A stretch of DNA of 64,000 bases from Caballeronia cordobensis (GTDB taxonomy: Bacteria; Pseudomonadota; Gammaproteobacteria; Burkholderiales; Burkholderiaceae), in the NCBI RefSeq assembly GCF_001544575.2, contig NZ_FCNY02000027.1, positions 1 to 64,000 on the forward strand, read 5' to 3'. Positions 43,471 to 51,064 of the stretch are shown one piece after another (within the stretch, counting starts at the first letter, position 1; every line of letters starts with the position of its first letter). Made by a program: the position numbers and the translations under genes. A model generated the notes under the pieces. That model ran no database searches. It was given only the letters and a program-made list of their open reading frames with translations, and was not told where the DNA came from.

Positions 43471-43501
43471 CGCGGCCTGACATGCATCGTGTCAGGCCGC
43501 G
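43471..43501. terminator. Strong hairpin between convergent genes
   Basis: CGCGGCCTGACA and TGTCAGGCCGCG form a perfect 12-bp stem around a 7-base loop. It lies between the binding-protein stop (43461) and the convergent enolase stop (43517) and probably ends transcription from both sides. No long T-run is present. Confidence 0.7.
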
Positions 43502-43516
43502 CATCGCTTCCTATCG

Positions 43517-44620
43517 TCAGAACGACGCCAAAGGCGCGCCGAAAACGCCTTCCTCAGGCACGATTCCGAGCCCCACGCCCTGCGGCGGCCTGACATGACC
43601 GCCCTCGACGCGAACGCCATGCTTCGCATCGAAGTGCCCTTCGATCATCGGCGCCGCGATCCAGACGCCATCGAGCAATGCGGGCGGCACCGTCGCGCCG
43701 ATATGCGCACACGCCGCCGCGATGAGATCGCCGCCCCACGCGTCATCGCATGTATGAGGCAGGTTGCGCGCGACGCAGACATCGCGGAAAGCGCGCATCG
43801 GATGCAGGCCGCCGAGCCGCGTCACCTTCATGCCGAATCCATCGACGAGACCCGTGCCCGCAGCGGTGATGGCCGTGCCGAGATTCGTGCAACTCTCGTC
43901 CATATACAGCGGGTGACCGATCCGGTTGCGAATCGATTGCAGGTCTTCGATCGTATTGCACGGCTGTTCGAGAATGAACGGAACATGCGCGCATTCCCGG
44001 CTGAGCCGGATGGCGTCGCGCGTGCTCAGGCTGCGATTTCCATCGACGGCGAGACGTATGCCTGAGCCTCGAATGGCCTCCCATACCTTGATGACCGATT
44101 CGACATCTTCTTCGATGGCCCTGCCGCCGACTTTCAACTGCAGACGCGGATAACCTTCGGCGCGCTTTTCCGCCGCCACGCGCGCCACTTCGTCGGGCGC
44201 GCCGATGGTCACGGCGTAATAAGAAGGCAGGCGCTCGGCCAATGCGCCGCCAAGAAGATCGGATACGCTCACGCCGTAATGTTTGCCCAGCAAATCGTGC
44301 ATGGCGATATCGACGGCAGCCTTCGCATAGCTGTGACCATTGAGCAAGCTTTCCATGCGATCGTGCAGCGGCACCGGCAACGCCTCGACGCCGATGATGC
44401 CGGGCGCCATTTGCGAAAGCGCCGCGAGCGCGCCAGCCGGATGCGACTCGGCGTAAGTGGGACCAACGGGGCAGGTTTCGCCCCAGCCGCTCAGGCCATT
44501 GTCCGCGACGAGTTCGACCAACGTGGTCGTCAGCGAATAGACATCCGCGCGGGCCATCCTGTAAGGGCCATTAACGACAGGCAGTTCACATTGATACAAA
44601 CGGATCTGCTTGATCTTCAT
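43517..44620 (-). CDS. Enolase-superfamily hydroxyproline-betaine epimerase / cis-3-hydroxyproline dehydratase-like enzyme
   Basis: A 367-residue mandelate racemase/muconate lactonizing enzyme family member. The acid-base lysines are K163 (RLQLKVGG) and K265 (GFGMKVTRLGG); the metal ligands are D193 (AVDGN), E218 (LEQP) and D241 (MDES). This layout and the surrounding text (GWGETCPVGPTYAESH, NGHSYAKAAVDIAMHDLLGKHYG, CDDAWGGDLIAAACAHIGA) are what I recall for 4-hydroxyproline betaine 2-epimerase and cis-3-hydroxy-L-proline dehydratase. These two activities cannot be separated by eye. Last gene of its operon, with an ATGA overlap with the MDR gene. Confidence 0.82.
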   Translation of the reverse strand: MKIKQIRLYQCELPVVNGPYRMARADVYSLTTTLVELVADNGLSGWGETCPVGPTYAESHPAGALAALSQMAPGIIGVEALPVPLHDRMESLLNGHSYAKAAVDIAMHDLLGKHYGVSVSDLLGGALAERLPSYYAVTIGAPDEVARVAAEKRAEGYPRLQLKVGGRAIEEDVESVIKVWEAIRGSGIRLAVDGNRSLSTRDAIRLSRECAHVPFILEQPCNTIEDLQSIRNRIGHPLYMDESCTNLGTAITAAGTGLVDGFGMKVTRLGGLHPMRAFRDVCVARNLPHTCDDAWGGDLIAAACAHIGATVPPALLDGVWIAAPMIEGHFDAKHGVRVEGGHVRPPQGVGLGIVPEEGVFGAPLASF

Positions 44621-45720
44621 GCTTTTACCTCGGGAATGGTCAGCACGAGTTTGCCGAGATGCGCTTTGCTCAAGAACGCCTCCTGAGCTTCGCGGATGTT
44701 CTCCAATGGAAAAGTCAAGGCCACGAGCGGCTTGATTTCGCCTCGCTCGATGTATGAGATCAGGTTCGGAAAAACTTCCTCGTCCTGAAAGGTGCAGCCC
44801 ATCAGCGTCAGGTCCTTGAGGTAAAGCGTGCGCAGGTCGATCTTCGATATCGGCCCTGCAATCGCGCCCGCGATCGCATAGCGGCCGCCCAGGCGCAGAA
44901 CCTTGAGAAGCTCGGGCCACTGCTCGCCGCCGACGACATCGATCACCACATCGATGGCGTTTTCGCCGAGCACCGAAACGAGATCCGCGTCCCGATCGAT
45001 GACGCGATCGGCGCCGAGATCGCGCAGCGCCGACGCCTTGCCCGGCGATGCTTGCGCGATGACGGTCGCGCCGCGACGCCTGGCCAGTTGCACCGCCGCC
45101 GATCCCACGCCGCCGGACGCGCCGGTTATCAGCACCACTTCGGCGCCGAGCTTCACGCGATGCAGCATGTTCTCGGCGGTGGAATAAGAGCAGGGAATGG
45201 AGGCGAGTTCCGCGTCCGACCAGTCGCACACGACCTTGAAGGTTTCTCTCGACGGCGCCACGGCGAACTGCGCAAAGCCTCCGTCACATTCGCTTCCGAA
45301 GGTCCAGCATTCGAACGGCCGATAGCCCACATAGCTGCGCAGCATGCTGCTGATGAGCACGCGCTCGCCGATGCGCGAGGCAGGCACGCCGTCGCCCACC
45401 GCGACGATAGAGCCGCAGCAATCCGCGCCCTGAATCCGCGGGAAGTCGAGCGACGCGCCCGACCACGATGCGTCCGCGCCATCGACATGTTCGAACCCTT
45501 GCGCACCGCCGGTTCCCGTATCGCTGTCGATGGATTTCGAGTACCACCCGATACGCGTATTGATGTCGGTGTTATTCACCGCGGAGGCGTGCACCTGAAC
45601 GAGCACCTCGCCTTGCTTTGGCCGAGGCACGGGTACATCGGTGCGATATTCGAGCTTGTCGAAGCCGCCCAGCCCGGTGAGGCGAACGGCGTGCATGGTG
45701 GCAGGCAATGGCGACATCAT
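44617..45720 (-). CDS. MDR-family zinc/quinone-type oxidoreductase
   Basis: A 367-residue medium-chain dehydrogenase/reductase. The N-terminal GroES-like domain reads GFDKLEYRTDVPVPRPKQGEVLVQVHASAVNNTDINTR, and the Rossmann motif is VLITGASGGVGSAAVQLARRRGA, as in quinone oxidoreductase and enoyl reductase branches. An unusual 25-residue loop (DSDTGTGGAQGFEHVDGADASWSG) follows the first catalytic-domain strand. It may reduce an acryloyl- or enoyl-type intermediate, but the substrate is unknown. ATG 45720 is preceded by GGAGAG. It is coupled to the enolase gene. Confidence 0.8.
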   Translation of the reverse strand: MMSPLPATMHAVRLTGLGGFDKLEYRTDVPVPRPKQGEVLVQVHASAVNNTDINTRIGWYSKSIDSDTGTGGAQGFEHVDGADASWSGASLDFPRIQGADCCGSIVAVGDGVPASRIGERVLISSMLRSYVGYRPFECWTFGSECDGGFAQFAVAPSRETFKVVCDWSDAELASIPCSYSTAENMLHRVKLGAEVVLITGASGGVGSAAVQLARRRGATVIAQASPGKASALRDLGADRVIDRDADLVSVLGENAIDVVIDVVGGEQWPELLKVLRLGGRYAIAGAIAGPISKIDLRTLYLKDLTLMGCTFQDEEVFPNLISYIERGEIKPLVALTFPLENIREAQEAFLSKAHLGKLVLTIPEVKA

Positions 45721-45760
45721 CGTTTCTCTCTCCGATACTCGGATAACACGGGAAGGCTTG

Positions 45761-46702
45761 TCACTCGTCCATCTCGGCGAGGCGTGGCCGGGGCACAATC
45801 GCGGGCGCGATCTTTTGCGCACCCGCCGCGCGCTGCTGGCCGATTTGCAGTAAAGCGATGCTGATGAAGATCAGCACGATCGCGACGGCTTCGAGCATCC
45901 CGAAGCGCTCTCCCACCGCCCAGCCAATCAACAGCGCAACCGCCGGCGCGAGATAGTTGGAACTCGACGATGCCACCGCACCGAGCTTGTCGAGCAGGTA
46001 GTAGTAGATCAGGAATGCCGCGCCCGTTCCCAGAAAGCCCAGCCCGATAACAACGCCGCCCGTCGCGTGCCAGTCTTCGAGCAGGCGGCTCATGCCGGAG
46101 AAGTCGGTCACGGTGCAAAGCATGATGAGGGCGAGCCCCATTTGCCAGGTCGCCAGTGCAAGAGGCGGAAGATTCGCCGGCGAAAGGAATCGCCGCACAT
46201 AGATGTATGAAAGCCCGAGCGTCATCGAACTCGCCAGCAGCCAGCAGACGCCCGTCAGATCGATGTCGCTCTCCGCGCCTTCCCAGGGCCGCGCTATCAG
46301 CACGATGCCGGCGAATCCGAGCAAGACGCCGACGCCCATCATCCCGTTGAATTTCTCGCTGCGCAGGAAGAGTAGCGAGAACACGGCGGTGAATAGCGCG
46401 ATCGATCCGCCGAGCACACCGGCGATGCCCGAGGGAAGCACGGCCGTTCCCTTGATGATCGCGACATAGTAAAAAGCGGTGGCCGCACCCGCCATGACCA
46501 GAAAGTGCGGCAGCAGGCGCAGTTGCTCACGCGTGATGACTCGCCTGCGCCAAGCGAAAAATGCGAGCGGCAAGAAGCCGAAGAGAACACGGAGAAATGC
46601 CACCTGAATCGGGCTGATCAGCGCCGTGGCCCACTTCATGTAGATGAAGTTGGAACCCCATAGAACACCGAGGAAGACGAACGCGATTCTTGAAAGTGGC
46701 AT
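45761..46702 (-). CDS. EamA-family (DMT) transporter
   Basis: A 313-residue membrane protein with ten segments in two EamA repeats: IAFVFLGVLWGSNFIYMKWATALISPIQVAFLRVLFGF in the first half and GLGFLGTGAAFLIYYYLLDKLGAVASSSSNYLAPAVALLIGWAVGE in the second. Members export or import metabolites such as amino acids. It is the first gene after the shared promoter at 46771-46838 and is followed by the MDR and enolase genes, so it may move a substrate or product of that pathway. Confidence 0.85.
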   Translation of the reverse strand: MPLSRIAFVFLGVLWGSNFIYMKWATALISPIQVAFLRVLFGFLPLAFFAWRRRVITREQLRLLPHFLVMAGAATAFYYVAIIKGTAVLPSGIAGVLGGSIALFTAVFSLLFLRSEKFNGMMGVGVLLGFAGIVLIARPWEGAESDIDLTGVCWLLASSMTLGLSYIYVRRFLSPANLPPLALATWQMGLALIMLCTVTDFSGMSRLLEDWHATGGVVIGLGFLGTGAAFLIYYYLLDKLGAVASSSSNYLAPAVALLIGWAVGERFGMLEAVAIVLIFISIALLQIGQQRAAGAQKIAPAIVPRPRLAEMDE

Positions 46703-46770
46703 GCTCGATGGATGGTTCGCTGTCGGATCGTTCGAGCACTCGCCAAGATTCGAATGCTCGCGCTGTGCCC

Positions 46771-46838
46771 AGTATTGGTTTGCCGGAAAACGTCGTCAAT
46801 GCGCTTTATTTTCCTGGACGCATAACTCCACGTTATGC
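46771..46838 (-). promoter_or_regulatory. LysR-type operator plus promoter, copy 3 (EamA operon)
   Basis: On the minus strand the operator GCATAAC-N5-GTTATGC is a perfect palindrome (46838 to 46820). TTGACG follows at 46799-46794, then a 17-bp spacer and AATACT at 46776-46771. The distance from operator start to -35 start is 39 bp, identical to copies 1 and 2. The -35 hexamer contains the TGA stop of the LysR gene, so the promoter is embedded in the regulator's own 3' end. Confidence 0.82.
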
Positions 46839-47767
46839 GTCGTTACGCCCGCGGCGTGACGAAGAAGCTCGATGAGCGTCTGAATCGTCGGCGTGATGCT
46901 GCGGCCGTGAGGTACGACCACGTAATACGCATCTTGCAGCGGAAGTGCCGCACTCGTGAGACGGACCAGCTCGCCCGACGCCAGATGTTCGTGAAGCAGT
47001 CTGCCCCAGCCGAGCGCTACGCCTTGACCGTGACGTGCCGCCTGAACCGCATCGTTATACAGGCAGGTGCGAAGGCCATACTTCAGCTTCGCCGGCCGCA
47101 AGCCCATCGCGCGGAACCACTCTTCCCAAGTCAGCCAGCCTTCGGACGTGGGGTCGTACGAGATGAGCGTCAGATTCGCCAGCTCTTCGAGCGAGCCGGG
47201 CGCGCCGTACTCGTCCAGCCATGCGGGCGAGCAGACGGGAAAGACTTCTTCGCCGAACAGCAGATGCGATGTGCCGTCGCTCCACTTTCCGTTGCCCCAG
47301 CGCACGGCCGCATGAACTTCGTTGTGCCGCAGGTCCGCCGTGAACATCGTCGTCGTCAGGCGAAGCCGGAGATTCGGCTGAAGACGCTTGAGTTTGGCGA
47401 GGCTCGGCATGAGCCGGAAATGCGAAAACGCGGCCGTTGTCGCGAGCACGAGTTCTTCTTCCTCGATACCGTTCGATAAACGGTCGAACACGCCCGCGAT
47501 TTTGCCCATCGCTTCCGCGACGACCGTGTAGAGCGCCTCGCCTTCGCTTGTCAACGTCGAAGCGCGATGCAGCCGGTCGAGCAGACGCACGCCCAGCAAT
47601 TCCTCGAGAATGCGGATTTGCCGGCTCACGGCCGCCTGCGTCACGCCCAGTTCCGCCGCGGCATGCGTGAAGCTGCGCAAGCGCGCAACAGCCTCGAATT
47701 CGACCAGCGCCGTCAACGAAGGTATCAGCCGCCGATAACCTTTCACGCCATCCATAGCAAGTTTCAT
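46796..47767 (-). CDS. LysR-family (GcvA-like) regulator of the onium island
   Basis: A 323-residue LysR-type regulator with HTH at about residues 17-75 (PSLTALVEFEAVARLRSFTHAAAELGVTQAAVSRQIRILEELLGVRLLDRLHRA) and an effector domain of the GcvA type (TSHLLFGEEVFPVCSPAWL). It lies inside the island, after the amine-oxidase gene and before eamA on the same strand. Three promoters nearby carry a T-N11-A palindrome at the usual LysR distance, so it is the leading candidate for their activator. The ATG at 47767 is used; ATG 47755 is also possible. Confidence 0.87.
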   Translation of the reverse strand: MKLAMDGVKGYRRLIPSLTALVEFEAVARLRSFTHAAAELGVTQAAVSRQIRILEELLGVRLLDRLHRASTLTSEGEALYTVVAEAMGKIAGVFDRLSNGIEEEELVLATTAAFSHFRLMPSLAKLKRLQPNLRLRLTTTMFTADLRHNEVHAAVRWGNGKWSDGTSHLLFGEEVFPVCSPAWLDEYGAPGSLEELANLTLISYDPTSEGWLTWEEWFRAMGLRPAKLKYGLRTCLYNDAVQAARHGQGVALGWGRLLHEHLASGELVRLTSAALPLQDAYYVVVPHGRSITPTIQTLIELLRHAAGVTTHNVELCVQENKAH

Positions 47768-47780
47768 CGTGGTCGAATTG

Positions 47781-49106
47781 TCATTCCGGTCCGGCGGACC
47801 ATTCCTTCATGCTGAGATTCGCCGTCGCGCCCAAGGTCAAAAAAGGCTGAGGCGGAAGGCGCTTCGGCGCGGCAAAGCCACGAAACACCTGTACCAGCCA
47901 TGAATCGATGCCAAGCGCCGCCTCGGCCGCCGCGATGCCCGCGGCCGTGGCTTTCGTCGCACCGACGCCATTGCAGGCGATGGCCGCGAACATGCCGGGC
48001 TCGATCTCGCCGAAGGCGGGCACGCCGTTCCATGTCAGCGCCATTGCGCCGGCCCACCGGTATTGCATGGACAACGCCTTGAGCATCGGGAAGCGTGCCT
48101 CGAACTTGCGGTCGTGAACGCGTCCCGCGCGTGCGATTGCAGCCTGGCTCACCTGCATGCGCGGGTTATAGGTGTATCGCGAGCGAATCAGGATTCGATC
48201 GCCGTCTTCGCCTCGCACTCTTCGCACCGTCGTTCCCATCGGGAAGGCCGGCGTGGCCGCCCATGAGCGATCGCCGCCAAGCAGGGAAGGATCGAATGCT
48301 TCGGTCATCGACGCGTACGTATAGACGTGCAGAAGCTGACCACGAAAGAGGCCGAAGCTCTGCGCCTGCCCGTTATTCGCAAGGATGATCTTGCCCGCGT
48401 TGACCGCGCCCTTGGGCGTCTCGATGCGCCACGCCGCGCCGCGCCGTTCCAACGACAGCGCGGGCGTGTTTTCGTAGAGCCTGACCGAAGCGCCGAACGA
48501 ATCGGCCAGACCGCGGATATACGCCGCCGGCTGGATAATGACCGTGCCCGGCGTATAGATAGCCGACGTGAACGCGCCCGTACCGGTGACGGCCGCAATC
48601 TCTTTCTCATCCAGCAGCCGATACGGCTCGCCGACCTTCTCCAGTTGCTTCGCATAGGACACGACATGCCTGTCGCCCTGCGGACCGAGCGCGACGTTGT
48701 ACTTGCCGCAAGGATCGAATACGTCCTTGCCCCAGCCTTTCTCGCTGGCAAGCTGGCGCGCAAGCGCAATGGCGATGCGATGGACCGCGATATCGTGCCG
48801 CCTCGCATCGCTATCGGAGCCGCCATAGTCTTCCGATGAAACCTCATGAGGCAAATCGATGATGAAACCCGAGTTGCGCCCCGTCGCGCCCTCCGCTATT
48901 TCACCGGCCTCCAGGATGACGACGTCGAGTTTCGAATCGAGTTGAGCAAGACGCCGCGCCGCGGAAAGCCCCGCGAAGCCGCCGCCGATCACGACGATAT
49001 CGGCGTTCACTTCGCCATCGAGCGATGGACACGGCGTGCGGCGAGGCAGCATCGTCACCCAGCCGGACTCGCCGAGATGCTGAGGCAGTTTGTTCGCTAC
49101 GAACAT
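47781..49106 (-). CDS. FAD-dependent amine/amino-acid oxidase (DAO family)
   Basis: A 441-residue flavoprotein of the DAO superfamily. The dinucleotide fold is ADIVVIGGGFAGLSAARRLAQLDSKLDVVILEAGEIAEGATGRNSGFI, as in gamma-glutamylputrescine oxidase and sarcosine oxidase-like proteins. The C-terminal FAD-contact is GMFAAIACNGVGATKATAAG. It would oxidise a primary or secondary amine, for example a D-hydroxyproline or N-methylated amino acid made by earlier steps. It lies 18 bp after the DapA-family gene and 13 bp before the LysR gene, so these are probably one transcript. Confidence 0.85.
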   Translation of the reverse strand: MFVANKLPQHLGESGWVTMLPRRTPCPSLDGEVNADIVVIGGGFAGLSAARRLAQLDSKLDVVILEAGEIAEGATGRNSGFIIDLPHEVSSEDYGGSDSDARRHDIAVHRIAIALARQLASEKGWGKDVFDPCGKYNVALGPQGDRHVVSYAKQLEKVGEPYRLLDEKEIAAVTGTGAFTSAIYTPGTVIIQPAAYIRGLADSFGASVRLYENTPALSLERRGAAWRIETPKGAVNAGKIILANNGQAQSFGLFRGQLLHVYTYASMTEAFDPSLLGGDRSWAATPAFPMGTTVRRVRGEDGDRILIRSRYTYNPRMQVSQAAIARAGRVHDRKFEARFPMLKALSMQYRWAGAMALTWNGVPAFGEIEPGMFAAIACNGVGATKATAAGIAAAEAALGIDSWLVQVFRGFAAPKRLPPQPFLTLGATANLSMKEWSAGPE

Positions 49107-49124
49107 GATGTGTCGCCCGATTTG

Positions 49125-50015
49125 CTATACCGCGCTTTCGCGCTCGACGAGTTCGCCCAGCGCGCTGCGCAAGGCGTCGGCCTTCTCCGATGAAAGACGC
49201 GACAAGGGACGACGCGGATTGCCCGCGCCATAACCTGTCATGTCCGCCGCCGCATAAACGGACTGCACGTAATCGCCTTCCCAGATCAGGGACATGACCG
49301 GCTCGAGCAGCCGCCAGATGTCGCGCGCGTCGTCCCATCGATGTTCCTGCGCCGCCGCAACGAATCGAAGGCACGTTTTCGGCGCGAAGTTCGCGCCGCC
49401 CCAGATCAGTCCTTTCACGCCCGCGTACATCGCGTAAGGCACGAGCGCGTCCGCGCCGTTCATCATCGGCAGGCCGGTGCGGATTAGCGCCGCCTGCTTC
49501 GCGAGATCGCCGCTGCTGTCCTTCACCGCGAGGAACTCCGGTATGTCGCAAAGACGGCGCAGCAATGCAGGCGTGATTTCGACGCCGACGGCTTGCGGCA
49601 CGTTGTATCCGATGATCGGAAGTCCGCCGCGTGCGGCCGCCGCATAGAACTCGAAGACACCATCGTCGTCTGTCGGGCCTTCGAAGAACGGCGGCAGCAC
49701 CATGACGCCGTCGGCGCCGCAATCGGCGGCATGGCGCGTACGCTCGATGACATCGTCGACAAGCAAAGCCGACGTCTGCGCGATGACTTTGGCGCGGCCA
49801 TCGATCACCTTCGCGCCGAACGCGACGAGCGCTTTCGATTCCTCTTGCGAGAGATAGACGTGCATGCCCGTACCGGAACTCAGCACGAAGCCGCGAATGC
49901 CTGCGGCAAGATAGCGCTCGATCAGCGCTTCCAGCCGTGCGTGGTCGGGCTTTCCATTTGCATCGAAAGGAGTGCTAATCGCCAGATTGATGCCGGGAAA
50001 AAGAAAATCATTCAT
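49125..50015 (-). CDS. DapA-family (dihydrodipicolinate synthase-like) aldolase/deaminase
   Basis: A 296-residue class I aldolase-fold protein. The Schiff-base Lys is K165 (FLAVKDSSGD) and the partner Tyr is Y137 (IIGYNVPQ); SSGTGMHVYLSQEE replaces the GTTGE loop of true DapA, so it is not a lysine-pathway enzyme. Family members in hydroxyproline catabolism deaminate pyrroline-4-hydroxy-2-carboxylate, which would fit the neighbouring amine oxidase and HpbD-like enzyme. Other members cleave or form 2-oxo acids. It follows the GntR gene by 41 bp. Confidence 0.83.
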   Translation of the reverse strand: MNDFLFPGINLAISTPFDANGKPDHARLEALIERYLAAGIRGFVLSSGTGMHVYLSQEESKALVAFGAKVIDGRAKVIAQTSALLVDDVIERTRHAADCGADGVMVLPPFFEGPTDDDGVFEFYAAAARGGLPIIGYNVPQAVGVEITPALLRRLCDIPEFLAVKDSSGDLAKQAALIRTGLPMMNGADALVPYAMYAGVKGLIWGGANFAPKTCLRFVAAAQEHRWDDARDIWRLLEPVMSLIWEGDYVQSVYAAADMTGYGAGNPRRPLSRLSSEKADALRSALGELVERESAV

Positions 50016-50056
50016 GTCTTTAAGGTCGCGTCAGATTGAAATCGTCGAGAACAACG

Positions 50057-50782
50057 TCAGAACTCGATCGCCACGGCAACGCCTTCGGGCGCTACGTAGG
50101 AAGCCATGTTGCGCCGCGCCAGATAGACGTGCTCGCGCACGATCTCACCGGCGGCGTCGGCATCGCGACGCTGAATCGCATCGATGATGTCTTCGTGTTG
50201 CTGCACCGCCTCCGCGAGTTCGGCGTCCATGCGCTCGTCGCGCGGCTGATAAAAGGTCTTGCCGAGCCGTGCATGGTCGATCAGCAAACGGCACAGGCTC
50301 GGCAGCAGATAAGGGTTATGCGCCATCTTGCCGATCGCGAAGTGAAAGTGATCGTTTTCGAGCACGCGTTCATCCACCGCATTGCCTTCGACCGCCGCGC
50401 GAAAGCGTTCCTGTATGCGTTTGAGTCCGTCTATTTCCGCTTGCGTCGCATGCGCCGCCGCCAGCTTGGTCGTGGCGACATAGATAAGCGGGGCCGCAAG
50501 AAAGTAATTGCGCAGCGAGTCATAGTTCATCGACGCCACGCGGGCCGTGCGATTCGCTTCGAGCTCGATATAACCCTCGGCTGCCATCTGCCGCATGAGT
50601 TCACGTACCGGCGGCCGCGATAGACCGAACTCCTCGGCGAGCGCCACTTCGTCCAGGCTCGCGCCCGGCGCAAGTTCCATGCGCAAGATACGGTGCCGAA
50701 GCGCTTGCGCGAGTGTCGCCTTGCGGTCTTGCGACGGCGCTTGTGCATCGTCCCGGTCGAGTTCCTCCACGTTCCGCTTCAT
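50057..50782 (-). CDS. GntR-family (FCD/FadR-type) regulator
   Basis: A 241-residue regulator with an N-terminal winged helix (ATLAQALRHRILRMELAPGASLDEVALAEEFGLSRPPVRELMRQMAAEGYIELEANRTARVA) and an all-helical FCD domain with metal-binding His/Asp residues (ENDHFHFAIGKMAHNPYL, QQHEDIIDAIQRRDADAAGEIVREHV). AGGAGAG precedes ATG 50782. It heads the leftward operon with the DapA and DAO genes and is divergent from the DddP-like gene. Direct repeats at 50809-50839 may be its own operator. Confidence 0.87.
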   Translation of the reverse strand: MKRNVEELDRDDAQAPSQDRKATLAQALRHRILRMELAPGASLDEVALAEEFGLSRPPVRELMRQMAAEGYIELEANRTARVASMNYDSLRNYFLAAPLIYVATTKLAAAHATQAEIDGLKRIQERFRAAVEGNAVDERVLENDHFHFAIGKMAHNPYLLPSLCRLLIDHARLGKTFYQPRDERMDAELAEAVQQHEDIIDAIQRRDADAAGEIVREHVYLARRNMASYVAPEGVAVAIEF

Positions 50783-50900
50783 GTGCTCTCCTGTTGTGCG
50801 CATCGTGTGTCTTCAATTTGTATTCGTCAAGACTTCAATGTGTCTTATCAGGGAATTCACGGATATGTGCGGCCATCCTGCGGGTAAATGCGTCGAACGC

Positions 50901-50968
50901 GCATAACTTAATGTAATGCGGCCTGGAAAATAAAGCCCATTGACGCTGTTATCGACGCCCTCAATACT
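50901..50968 (+). promoter_or_regulatory. LysR-type operator plus promoter, copy 2 (DddP-like/fdhA operon)
   Basis: The operator GCATAAC-N5-GTAATGC starts at 50901; TTGACG is at 50940-50945, with a 17-bp spacer and AATACT at 50963-50968. The block GGAAAATAAAG just before the -35 is identical in copy 3. It lies about 95 bp upstream of the ATG at 51065. Confidence 0.82.
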
Positions 50969-51064
50969 CAGCGCTCAAACGAGGCGGTCTGAACCTGACG
51001 AGCAATACAAAAAGAGCGGGCGCATAGCTCGACACATCCACAAACGTGCCTGGAGCAAACAGGA

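Noticed and set aside
46796..46840. The ACGCATAAC/GTTATGCGT hairpin as a terminator of the LysR gene
   Set aside because: It lies inside the coding sequence, has no T-run, and its placement relative to TTGACG/AATACT matches two other promoters exactly, so operator is the better reading.
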